From NCBI RefSeq assembly GCF_026340255.1, contig NZ_JAPEPJ010000001.1:2287001-2351000 (forward strand): a stretch of DNA of 64,000 bases, given 5' to 3'. Shown here piece after piece: positions 45,801 through 57,800 of the stretch. The notes under the pieces were generated by a model that saw nothing but the letters and a program-made list of their open reading frames with translations, was not told where the DNA came from and made no database searches. Made by a program: the position numbers and the translations under genes. Positions within the stretch are counted from its first letter, which is position 1; every line of letters starts with the position of its first letter. This stretch comes from Streptomyces sp. NBC_01408 (GTDB taxonomy: Bacteria > Actinomycetota > Actinomycetes > Streptomycetales > Streptomycetaceae).

Positions 45801-48800
45801 CCGAGCACCCCGCGGTCGCGCAGAGCGTTGCCGTCGTGCGCGAGGACGTACCGGGCGACCGGCGGCTGGTGGCGTACGCGGTACCCGAGCAGGGCGCCGC
45901 CGTGGACGGTACGGAACTCCAGAACTGGCTCGCCCAGCGCCTGCCCGCCTACCTGCTGCCCTCCGCATGCATGCTGCTGGACGCGATGCCGCTGAACGTG
46001 AACGACAAGGTCGACAGGCGCGCCCTGCCGCGTCCCGAGAACCACGGTCTGCGGGGACGGGCGCCCCGCAACGCCCGTGAGCAGCAGCTCTGCGAGCTGT
46101 TCGAGCAGGTGCTGTCCAGCGGCCCCGTCAGCGCCGACGACGGCTTCTTCGACCTCGGCGGAGACAGCATCCTGTCCATCCAGCTCGTCAACGCGGCACG
46201 CCGGGCCGGACTGGCCCTCAGGACCAGGGACGTGTTCGAGAACCCGACGCCGGCCGGGCTCGCCGCGCTCGTCCCGGCGGCCCCGGCCGGTACGGGCGGC
46301 CCCGACGCGGGGGAACTCCCGCTGACGCCGGTCGTCCACCGCTGGCGGGAACTGGGCGGCGCGACCGCCACGTTCCACCAGTCGGTCGTCGTGCCCACAC
46401 CCCCCGGTGTGGTCCTCGAGGACCTGACGGCCGCCCTCTCGGCCCTGACCGACCATCACGACGCACTCCGGCTCTCCTTGACGACCGCACCGCAGTGGCA
46501 GATGCGGGTGCTCGCCCCGGGCGCCGTCGACGCGGCTGCCCGGGTGCGCCGCGTCGACGCCGTCGGCGCCGCCTCGCTGCGCGACCTGATCACCCGGGAG
46601 GCCGAAGCGGCCCGGGCCCGGCTCGCCCCCGAGGACGGCGAGGTTTTCCAGGCCGTCTGGCTGGACCGCGGCAGCGCTCCCGGCCGACTGCTGCTCGTGG
46701 GCCACCACATCGCCGTGGACGGCGTGTCGTGGCGCATCCTGCTGCCCGACCTCGCCGAGGCCTGGCAGGCGGTGCGCGAGGGGCGCCCCGTCGCCCTCGC
46801 GCCGGTGACGACGTCCCTGCGGGCCTGGGCGACGGGCCTGCACCGGGCGGCGGTGGAACCCGCCCGCGAGGCGGAACTCGGCCCGTGGCTGCGGCGGGCG
46901 GACGCGGACCTCCGCCCCGTGGGCGGGCGTCCGCTCGACCCCGCGCGTGACGTCCTGCGCAGTGCCGGACGCCTGGAACTGACCCTGGCGCCGGACACCA
47001 CGGCACGCGTCCTGGAATCGACGGCGCGGCTGCGCTGCGACGTGAGCGAGCTGCTGCTCGCCGGGCTGGTCCTGGCGGTCTCCCGCTGGGACCGCGACCG
47101 GCCGGGCGTGCTGGTCGAGGTGGAGGGCCACGGCAGGGCCGAGGCCGCGGTACCCGGCGCGGACCTGTCCCGCACCGTGGGCTGGTTCACCTCGCTGTAC
47201 CCGGTGCTGCTGCCGGCCGGGCTCGACCTGGACGAGGTCCTCAGCGAGGTGAAGGAACGCGTCCGGGCCGTCCCCGACCAGGGGCTCGGCCACGGGATGC
47301 TGCGCCACCTCAACCCCTCGTCCGGGCCCCGGCTGGCGGCTCTGGCCCGCCCCGACTTCGGGTTCAACTACCTGGGACGGATCAGTGCCGCCCAGGAGGG
47401 CTTCTGGACGTCGACCGCCGACGAGGGCGCCGACCTGGACGGGCAGGACCCGGACACCCCGCTGTCGCACGCGGTCACCCTCGACGCGGTGACCCTGGAC
47501 GGGCAGGACGGGGCGCGGCTGGCCGCCACCTGGAACTGGGCGGGTGAGCTGCTGACCCCCGAGTCGGCGCGCGTCCTCGCCGAGGAGTGGTTCCGGGCCC
47601 TGGCCGAACTCGCCGCCCACGAAGCGGCGCTCACCCCCGCGGACGTCTCCGCCCCGGGCCTCACCCGGGCGGACCTCGACATCCTGCAGAAGGCGCATCC
47701 GGACCTGGAGGACGTACTGCCGCTCTCGCCGCTCCAGCAGGGGCTGCTCTTCCACCACGTGCACAACGGATCCCTCGGCGAGGACTACGTGGTGCAGTGC
47801 GCGGCGGACCTGACCGGGCGGCTCGACGCGGAGCGGCTCGCCTCGGCCTCCGAGGCGCTGCTGGCACGCCACGCGAACCTGCGGGCCGGGTTCCGCCACG
47901 AGGACGTCGACCGGCCCGTGCAGGTCCTGCCCGCGGTCGCGCCCGTGCCGTGGACCTACCGGGACGCGACCGGCCTGGACCGGGCCGGCCGGGAGGCGGC
48001 CGTCGAGGAGGCCGCCCGCGCGGACCGCGCACAGGGCTTCGACCTGAGTGCGCCGCCGCTGCTGAGGTTCACCCTGGTGAGGACGGGGGAGCAGCAGTAC
48101 CGGCTCATTCTGACGCTGCATCACATTCTGCTCGACGGCTGGTCGATGCCGGTCCTCTTCCACGACCTGCTGCAGCTGTACCGGACGGGCGACGCGGGGG
48201 CGCTGCCCGCGGTGCGGCCCTTCCGGGACCACTTGCGGTGGCTCGCCGCCCAGGACAGGGAAGCGGCCGTCCCGGCCTGGCGCACCGCCCTCGAAGGACT
48301 GCCCGGGCCGACCCTCCTGGTACCCGGTCACACCTCGGCCGACCCCGGAGCGGCGACCGCCGAACTGTCCGAGGAGGACTCCGCGGCGGTGGTGGCGTTC
48401 GCGCGGGGGCGGGGTGTGACGGTGGGTGCGGTGGTGCAGGCGGCGTGGGCGGTGCTGCTGAGTGGGTTGGCGGGCCGTGGTGACGTGGTGTTCGGTGTGA
48501 CGGTTTCGGGTCGTCCGGCGGAGCTGGACGGTGTGGAGTCGATGGTGGGGCTGTTCATCAACACGGTTCCGCTGCGGGTGCGGGTGGATCCGGCGGAGGG
48601 GTTGGGCGACCTGGTGGTGCGGGTGCAGGCGGAGCGGTCCGCGCTGCTGGCGCACGAGCACCTGGGGCTGGCGGAGATCCAGCGAATCGCCGGGCACGGC
48701 GAACTCTTCGACACCACGACCGTTTTCGAGAACTACCCGGTGGACGCCGACGCGCTGGCCCGGACGGCCGCCGCGTGCGGACTGGAGCTGGGTCCGGCGG

Positions 48801-51800
48801 AGATCAGCAACGCCGGCCACTACCCCGTGACCGTCACCGTGGCACCCGGAGCCCGGATGGCCTTCCAGTTCCGGTACCCGTCCGGCGCCTACGGACCCGA
48901 AGAGGCCCGCGCGGTCGCCGACGCGCTCGCCGGAATCGTCCGGCTCACCGCCTCGGCACCCGGGACACCGGCCGCAAAGGCAGAAATTCCCGCAACGAAG
49001 GAGAGGCAGCAGATCGTGGAGTGGAACGACACCGCGGGCGAGGTGCCGGCCGGAACCGTCATCGATCTCTTCGAGACCACGGCCGCCACCACCCCCGACT
49101 CCGTGGCCCTGGTCACCGACCGGGGACGGCTGACCTTCGCCGAGCTGGACGAGCGGGCCGACGCGCTCGCCCGGCTGCTCGTCGAAGCGGGGGCCGGGCC
49201 CGAGCGGTTCGTCGCCGTCCTGCTGCCGCGCTCCGAGGACTGGGTCACCGCGGTCCTGGCCGTGCTCAAGTCCGGGGCGGCGTACGTCCCCGTCGACCGC
49301 GCCCAGCCCGCCGAGCGCATCGCCGGGATCCTCCGCGACGTCGCCCCCCTGGCCGTCGTCACCACCTCCGCGGTCGCCGCCGACTGCGGGCTGCGGGACG
49401 ACCGCGTGATCGCCCTTGACGACCCGAGGACCGCCACGGCCCTCGCAGAAGGCCGTACGGGCAGGGCCGCGCCGCGCGCACTCCGGCCCGAGCACCCCGC
49501 GTACGTCGTGTACACCTCGGGCTCGACCGGCGCCCCCAAGGGCGTCGTGGTCCCGCATGCGGGCCTCGCCGACCTCTACGCGGCCCACGTCCAGGCTCTG
49601 TTCACGACCGGCCGTGGGCGGACCCTGAGGGTCGGACACCTCAGCCCCGCGACGTTCGACGCGGCGTGGAACCCGCTGCTGTGGATGGTCGCCGGACACG
49701 AGCTGCACGTACTGGACGAGGCGACCCGGAAGGACCCGTACGCCGTCGTCGCCCTGGTCGACTCGGCCCGGCTGGACTACGTGCAGGTCACGCCCACCTA
49801 CTTCGACCGCCTCGTGGACGCGGGATTCCTGGGCGAGGGCCATCATCCCGCCGTGGTGGCCCTGGGAGGGGAAGCGGTCTCGGCGACCGCCTGGGAAACC
49901 CTGGCCGCCTCCCGCTCCACCGCGTGGAATCTCTACGGCCCCACCGAGTGCACCGTCGACGTCACCGGCACCACGATCGAGAGCGGCACCGTCCCGCACC
50001 TGGGCCGCCCGCTGGGCAACACCCGGATCCACCTGCTCGACACCGCCCTGCGCCCGGCGGCGCCCGGCACGGTGGGCGAACTCTACGTGGCGGGGCCCCA
50101 GCTGGCCCGCGGTTACCTGAACAGGCCCGGCCAGACCGCCGAACGGTTCGTCGCCGACCCCTCCGGCGCCCCCGGGGACCGGCTGTACCGGACCGGCGAC
50201 CTGGCCAGGCGCCGGCCGGACGGCAGGCTCGAGTTCGTCGGCCGGGCCGACCAGCAGGTCAAGCTGCGGGGCTTCCGCATCGAGCCCGGTGAGGTGGAAG
50301 CCGCCCTGGCGAGCCACCCCTCGGTTGCCGCAGCCGCGGTCGTGGTGCGCGAGGACCGGCCCGGTGACCGGCGTCTCGTCGGATACGTCGTGCGCCGGGC
50401 CCCCGGCGGCCCGGACCTCCGCGCCCACCTGGCCGGACTGCTGCCCGAGCACCTGGTGCCCGCGGTCGTCGTGGACCTGCCCGAACTCCCGTTGACCGGC
50501 AGCGGCAAGCTCGACCGCACGGCACTGCCGGCTCCGGAGCACTCGGCGCCCGCCGGCGGCAGCGTTCCCCGCACCGCACAGGAGGCCCTGCTGGGGTCCC
50601 TGTTCGCCGAGGTGCTCGGCGTCCCGGAGGTGGGGACCGGGGACGACTTCTTCACCCTCGGCGGCGACAGCATCCTGTCCATGCAACTCGTGGGACGGGC
50701 CCGGCGCGCCGGACTGACCCTGACGACGCGGGACGTCTTCGACCACCGCACCGTCACCGCCCTGGCCGCGCACGCCGCGCCGGCCGCCGCCGCCGAGCCC
50801 GAGCCCAACGACGACGGAGTGGGCGAGATCCCGCTGACACCCGTCATGGTCAGGTTCGCGGAGTCCGGCGCCCCGCTGGACGGCCATGCCCAGACGATCT
50901 CCGTCCGGATGCCGGCGGGACTGGAGCCGCGCCACCTGACCGAGGCCTTCCAGGACCTCCTCGACCACCACGATGCGCTGCGGCTCACCCTGGACTCCGA
51001 CGAAGCCGGCTGGGTCCCCGTGGTCCGCCCGCGCGGCGAGGTGCGCGCCGAGGAGGTCCTCGGACACCTGGCCGCCGGCGACGGGGCCGCCGAGGCCGCC
51101 GCCGCCCTGGCCGCGGGGCGGCTCTCCCCCGAGAAGGGCAGCGTCGTCCAGGCCGTCCTGGTCGAACCGGGCACGGACGGGCGGGGACTCCTCGTCCTGG
51201 CCGTGCACCACCTCGCCGTGGACGGGGTCTCCTGGCGGATCCTGCTGTCCGACCTGGCCGAGGCCTACCGTTCCCGCGCCGGGGGAGCCCGGCCGCGACT
51301 GCCCCGGGTGGCCACCTCGCTGCGCACCTGGGCCGAGGGTCTGGCCGGCCAGGCGGCGGCGCGCCGCGCGGAGCTGCCGCTGTGGAAGGCCGTCCTGGAG
51401 GGCTCCGATCCGCTGCTGGGCATCCGGCCGCTGGACCCCGCCCTCGACGTCGCCGCCACGGTCCGCCGCCGGGAGGTCGTACTGCCCGCAGACCTCACGC
51501 GCGGCGTCCTGGCCGGCGGCCACCCCGATCACGTGATGCTGGCGTCGCTGGCCGTCGCGGTCGGCCGCTGGCGCACCGCACGCGGACACCGCCACGCATC
51601 GGGCCTCCTCGTGGACCTGGAGGGGCACGGGCGGGCCGAGCACCTCGTCGAGGGCGCGGACCTGTCGCGCACCGTCGGCTGGTTCACCAGCATCCACCCG
51701 CTGCGCGTCAAGGCCGATGACCCCGACGCCCGCGACGCCGGGCGGACCGCGCTGCGCCACACGGCCGAGGCGATCGCCGCCGTTCCGGACGGCGGCGTCG

Positions 51801-54800
51801 GCTACGGCCTGCTGCGCCACCTCAACCCGCGGACCGCTCCCGTCCTGGCCCGCGCCACGGCGCCGCAGATCATGTTCAACTACCTCGGCCGGATCGGCGT
51901 CCCCGCGGACGCCGACGGCTTCGTCCCCGAGTCCGTCGGCGTCGGTGACGAGGACCCGGCCACCCCGCTCAGCCACGTGCTGGTGCTCGACGCCGTCGCC
52001 ACCGAGGACGCCACCGGGCCCCGGATCAGCGCCACCTGGTCCTGCGCCGGTGAACTCCTCGGCGAGGAGGACGTCAGCGAGCTCGTCACGGCGTGGACCG
52101 AGGTGCTGCGCACCCTCACCGAGGGTCCGTCCGACGGCGGCGACGGCCCGCGCGACGGAGGTGACGGCGGCGGTGACGGCGGCGGTGACGGTTCCGGCCG
52201 CCCCTCCTCCCCGCCGGCCGCCGGTCCGGCCCGCTCCCTCCCCACGGACACCACCGACGTCTCCCTGGCCCCCGGGGAACTCGAGAACCTGACCGGGGAC
52301 GGCCCCGCCCCGGAAGCCGTGCTGCCGCTGACGCCGCTCCAGGAAGGGCTGCTCTTCCACCGGGCCCTGGCCGAGGACGGACCGGACGTCTACAACGCGC
52401 AGGTGGCCCTCGAACTCAAGGGCTCCCTCGACCCCGCCCGCCTGTACGGGGCCATGACGGGCCTGCTGGAGCGCCACCCGAACCTGCGGGCCGGATTCCG
52501 CTTCGACGGCGTCCGGAGCCCGGTCCAGGTCGTCCCGTACGAGGCCGAACTGCCCTGGACCGAGGCCGACCTGCGTGACCGCGAGGACCCGGGCGCCGAG
52601 GCGGACCGCCGGGCCGTGGCGGACCGGATCCGCCCGTTCGACCCGGCCCGCGGCCCCTTGCTGCGCTGTCTGCTGCTGCGCCTGGCCGAGGACGCCTGGC
52701 GGTTCGTCATCACCAACCACCACGTCCTGTGGGACGGCTGGTCCACGCCGGTCCTGCGCCAGGAACTCCTCACGCTGTACCGGACGGGCGACGCGGGCGC
52801 GCTGCCCGCGGTGCGGCCCTTCCGGGACCACCTGCGGTGGCTCGCCGCCCAGGACCGCACGGCTGCCGAACAGGCCTGGCGTACCGCCCTCGACGGGCTG
52901 CCGGGACCGACGCTGCTCGCTCCGCCCACCGACGGCGCGGCCGAGGCTCCGCGCCGTCTGGAGACCGTCGTCGACGCGGGGACCTCCGCGGCGGTGGTGG
53001 CGTTCGCGCGGGGGCGGGGTGTGACGGTGGGTGCGGTGGTGCAGGCGGCGTGGGCGGTGCTGCTGAGCGGGTTGGCGGGCCGTGGTGACGTGGTGTTCGG
53101 TGTGACGGTTTCGGGTCGTCCGGCGGAGCTGGACGGTGTGGAGTCGATGGTGGGGCTGTTCATCAACACGGTTCCGCTGCGGGTGCGGGTGGATCCGGCG
53201 GAGGGGTTGGGCGACCTGGTGGTGCGGGTGCAGGCGGAGCGGTCCGCGCTGCTGGCGCACGAGCACCTGGGGCTGGCGGAGATCCAGCGGATCGCCGGGC
53301 ACGGCGAACTCTTCGACACGGCCACCGTGGTCGAGAACTACCCGGCCGGCGAGGGAGAGATCGAAGTCGTGCCGGGACTGGTGGTCTCGGGCACCGACGG
53401 CTACGACTCCACCCACTTCCCGCTCGCCCTCGCCGTACTGCCCGAGGACGTCCTGCACCTGCGCCTCGACTGCGCCCCCGGCCTGTTCGACGACGAAGGC
53501 CTCGCCGCCGTCGCCGAACGCTTCACCAACATCCTGCGCCACATCAGCGCCACCCCCGGGCTGCCCGTCGCCCGCGCCGGTCTGCTCAGCGCGGCGGAAG
53601 CCCACCTGGCGGCCGGTGACGGCACCGCCGGCCGGCCCGCCGAGGCGGGCGCCCTCTGGCACGAGCTGTTCGAGCGGCGGGCGGCCGCCGAGCCCGATCG
53701 CCCCGCGGCGGAGTTCGACGGCACCGTACTGACGGCCGCGGAACTGAACGCGCGCGCCAACCGGCTCGCCCGCCTGCTGATGGCCCGCGGCGCAGGGCCC
53801 GAACGCTTTGTCGCCGCGGCAGTGCCCCGTTCGATCGACCTGCCCGTGCTCATCCTGGCCGTGGCCAAGTCCGGCGCCGCACTGGTGCCCGTGGACGCCG
53901 CCCAGCCGGCCGAGCGCATTGCCATGGTGCTGGGCGACACCGCCCCGGTGCTGATCGTGACCACGCGGGCCGCCGGCCTGGCGGACCACGCAGCGCCGCG
54001 CGTCCACCTCGACGACCCCGACACCCTCGCCGCCCTCGCGACCCTGGCGGACGACGACATCCGGGACGAGGAACGTGGCGCCCCGCTGCTGTCCGCGCAC
54101 CCCGCGTACGCCATCCACACCTCGGGTTCGACGGGCCGCCCCAAGGCCGTGGTGGTCACTCACGCCGGCCTGCCCGCGCTGGCCGCGGCCCAGATCGAGC
54201 GCTTCGCCGTGAAGCGCGACAGCAAGGTGCTCCAATTCGCCTCGCCGACCTTCGACGCCTCGGTGTCCGAGCTGGTGATCGCGCTGCTCTCCGGCGCGGC
54301 GGCGGTCTACGCCTGCGCGGACGACCTGCTGCCGGGACCCGGGCTCATCGGCCTGCTGGCGGACCGGGGCATCACGCACGTGACCCTGCCGCCCGCCGTG
54401 CTCTCCGCCCTGCCCGACGGCGCGGTCCCCGCCGGCACGGTGATCACCGTCGCGGGCGACGCCTGCGGCCCCGAGGTGGTACGCCGCTGGGCGCCGGAAC
54501 GCCGGCTGATCAACGCGTACGGCCCCACCGAGTGCACGGTCTGCGCGACCATGTCGCAGCCCCTGGTGCCGGACTCCGGGGCCCCGCCCATCGGCGGCCC
54601 CCTCGAGGGATCCGTGCTCCACGTCCTGGACTTCGCCCTGCGCCCGGTACCGGTCGGCGTCGCCGGCGAGCTCTACGTATCGGGGCCCTCCCTCGCCCGG
54701 GGCTACCTGGGCAACCCGGGCCTCACCGCCGAGCGGTTCGTCGCGGGCCCGTCCGGCGGCCGGCTGTACCGCACCGGCGACCTGGTACGGCGCCGGCCCG

Positions 54801-57800
54801 ACGGCCAGCTCGAATTCATCGGCCGCGCCGACGACCAGGTGAAGGTGCGCGGGTTCCGCGTGGAACCCGCTGAGGTGGAGGCGTTCCTCGGCGCGGAACC
54901 GGGCGTCGCCCGCTGCGCCGTCACCACGGACGGCGAGCGGCTCGTCGCCCTGTTCGTTGCCGAACGGGGAGCCGATCCGGACCCGCAGGAGCTGCGCGCC
55001 TCGCTCGCGGAGCGGGTGCCGGCCCACCTGCTGCCGTCCCTGATCGTCCGTGTCGACGACCTGCCGCTGACCCGAAACGGCAAGCTGGACCGCGCGGCGC
55101 TCGTGGTGCCGAGGGCGGCGGCCGCCGAGGCCGGACGGGGACCGCGCACCCCCCGCGAGGAGATCCTGTGCGGGCTGTTCGCCGACGTGCTCGGCGTGGA
55201 CGCCGTGGGCATCGACGACGGCTTCTTCGATCTGGGCGGCCACTCCCTGACCGCCACCCGTCTGGTCAGCCGCGTCCGTGACGTGCTGGGCGCCGAGCTG
55301 TCCGTCCGCGACGTCTTCCAGGCCACGACCGTCGCCGAACTGGCCATGCTGGTGGGTTCTTCGGGTGTGGGTGTGGTGGGTTCTTCGGGTGTGGGTCCGG
55401 GTGGTGTGGTGCGGCCGGGGCGGTTGCCGTTGTCGTTTGCGCAGCGGCGGTTGTGGTTCTTGCACCGGTTGGACGGGCCGGGTGCGGTGTACAACGTGCC
55501 GATGGCTCTGCGGTTGTCGGGGCGTTTGGACCGTGGGGCTCTGTTCGGGGCGTTGGGTGACGTGGTGGTGCGTCATGAGGTGTTGCGGACGGTGTTCGCG
55601 GAGGATGCGGAGGGTCCGTACCAGGTGGTTCTGGATGCGGGTTCGGTGTCTCCGGAGTGGGTGGTTGCTTCGGTTTCGGAGGGGGATCTGGAGGGTGAGC
55701 TGTCGGCTGCTGCGCGGCGGGGTTTTGATCTGTCGGGTGAGTTGCCGGTGCGGGGGTTCTTGTTCGAGGTGGGGGTGGATGAGCATGTGGTGCTGATCGT
55801 GATGCATCACATTGCGGGTGATGGCTGGTCGGTTGGGCCGTTGGCTGCTGATTTTGCGGAGGCTTTTGCGGCGCGTTGTGCTGGTGGGGCTGTCGGGTGG
55901 GGGCCTTTGCCGGTGCAGTATGCGGATTTTGCTGTGTGGCAGCGGGAGTTGCTGGGTTCGGAGGGTGATCCGTCCAGTGCGTTGTCGCGTCAGGTGGAGT
56001 TCTGGCGTGAGGGTCTGGCGGGTCTGCCGGTGGAGTTGGCGTTGCCGGTGGACCGGGTGCGTCCGGCGGTGGCTTCGCAGCGTGGTGGGCGTGTGGAGTT
56101 TGTGGTTCCGGCGGGGTTGCATGCGGGTGTGGCGGCGTTGGCGCGGGAGTGCGGTGCCACGGTGTTCATGGTGATGCAGTCGGCGTTGGGTGTGCTGCTG
56201 TCGCGGTTGGGCGGTGGTGATGACGTGCCGGTGGGTGTGCCGGTGGCGGGTCGTGGTGATGCGGCGTTGGAGGGGTTGGTCGGGTTCTTCGTCAATACGC
56301 TGGTGTTGCGGACGGACGTGTCGGGTGATCCGTCGTTCCGTGAGCTGGTGGGGCGGGTGCGTGCGGCTGATCTGGCGGCGTTCGCGCATCAGGACGTGCC
56401 GTTCGAGCGGTTGGTGGAGATCGTCAATCCGGAGCGGTCCGCCGCCCGCCACCCCCTCTTCCAGACCGCTCTGACCTGCAACACCGCCGACCAGATCGCA
56501 GCGCTCGAAGTGACCACCCGGATGCCGGGCGTGGCTGCCGAGCCGATGTCCGTCGACACCGGCTCCGCCAAGTTCGACCTCGACTTCGAGTTCGGGGAGT
56601 CCTTGGCGGACGGAGCGCCCGCCGGCATGACCGGCACCCTCGACTACGCCCTCGACCTGTTCGACACGGAGACCGCCCGGCTCCTCACCACCCGCCTGCT
56701 GCGGCTGCTGGAGACGGTCGTCGCCGACCCGGAGACGCGGGTCCGCGGGATCGACCTGCTGGACGCCGCGGAGCGGGACCGGGTCCTGCACGAGTGGGGC
56801 GCCGGCCAGGTCTACGTCCTGGACGAGAACCTGGAGCCGGTGCCGACCGGCGTGTACGGCGAGGTGTACGAGGCCGCCGGCCACCCCGGGGCCGGCATGG
56901 TCGCCGACCCGTACGGGCCCCCCGGCCGCTGGCTCGCGCGCAGCGGCGAACGCGGCCGCTGGACCCACGGCGGCGAACTGGTCCGCACCTCCCCGGCGGA
57001 GCCCGAGCCGCAGACCGCGGCCGTGGTGACCGGCACGGTGCGCGGCCCGCTGACGCCGACCGAGGAGATCCTGTGCGGGCTGTTCGCCGAGGTGCTCGGC
57101 GCGGACGCGGTGGGACCCCTCGACTCTTTCTTCGGCTTGGGCGGCCACTCCCTGGCCGCGATTCGGCTGCTGAACCGGATCCGTACCGTCATCGACTCCC
57201 CGGTCTCCCTCAAGGAGTTCTTCGACGCACCGACTCCGCGCGGGGTCTCCGCCCTGGTGGGTTCTTCGGGTGTGGGTGTGGTGGGTTCTTCGGGTGTGGG
57301 TCCGGGTGGTGTGGTGCGGCCGGGGCGGTTGCCGTTGTCGTTTGCGCAGCGGCGGTTGTGGTTCTTGCATCGGTTGGACGGGCCGGGTGCGGTGTACAAC
57401 GTGCCGATGGCTCTGCGGTTGTCGGGGCGTTTGGACCGTGGGGCTCTGTTCGGGGCGTTGGGTGACGTGGTGGTGCGTCATGAGGTGTTGCGGACGGTGT
57501 TCGCGGAGGATGCGGAGGGTCCGTACCAGGTGGTTCTGGATGCGGGTTCGGTGTCTCCGGAGTGGGTGGTTGCTTCGGTTTCGGAGGGGGATCTGGAGGG
57601 TGAGCTGTCGGCTGCTGCGCGGCGGGGTTTTGATCTGTCGGGTGAGTTGCCGGTGCGGGGGTTCTTGTTCGAGGTGGGGGTGGATGAGCATGTGGTGCTG
57701 ATCGTGATGCATCACATTGCGGGTGATGGCTGGTCGGTTGGGCCGTTGGCTGCTGATTTTGCGGAGGCTTTTGCGGCGCGTTGTGCTGGTGGGGTTGCCG

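Noticed and set aside
52140..52265. Assembly or frameshift error at the Gly/Asp-rich stretch between modules 4 and 5
   Set aside because: The frame continues correctly on both sides and such flexible linkers with short tandem repeats are common between E and C domains.
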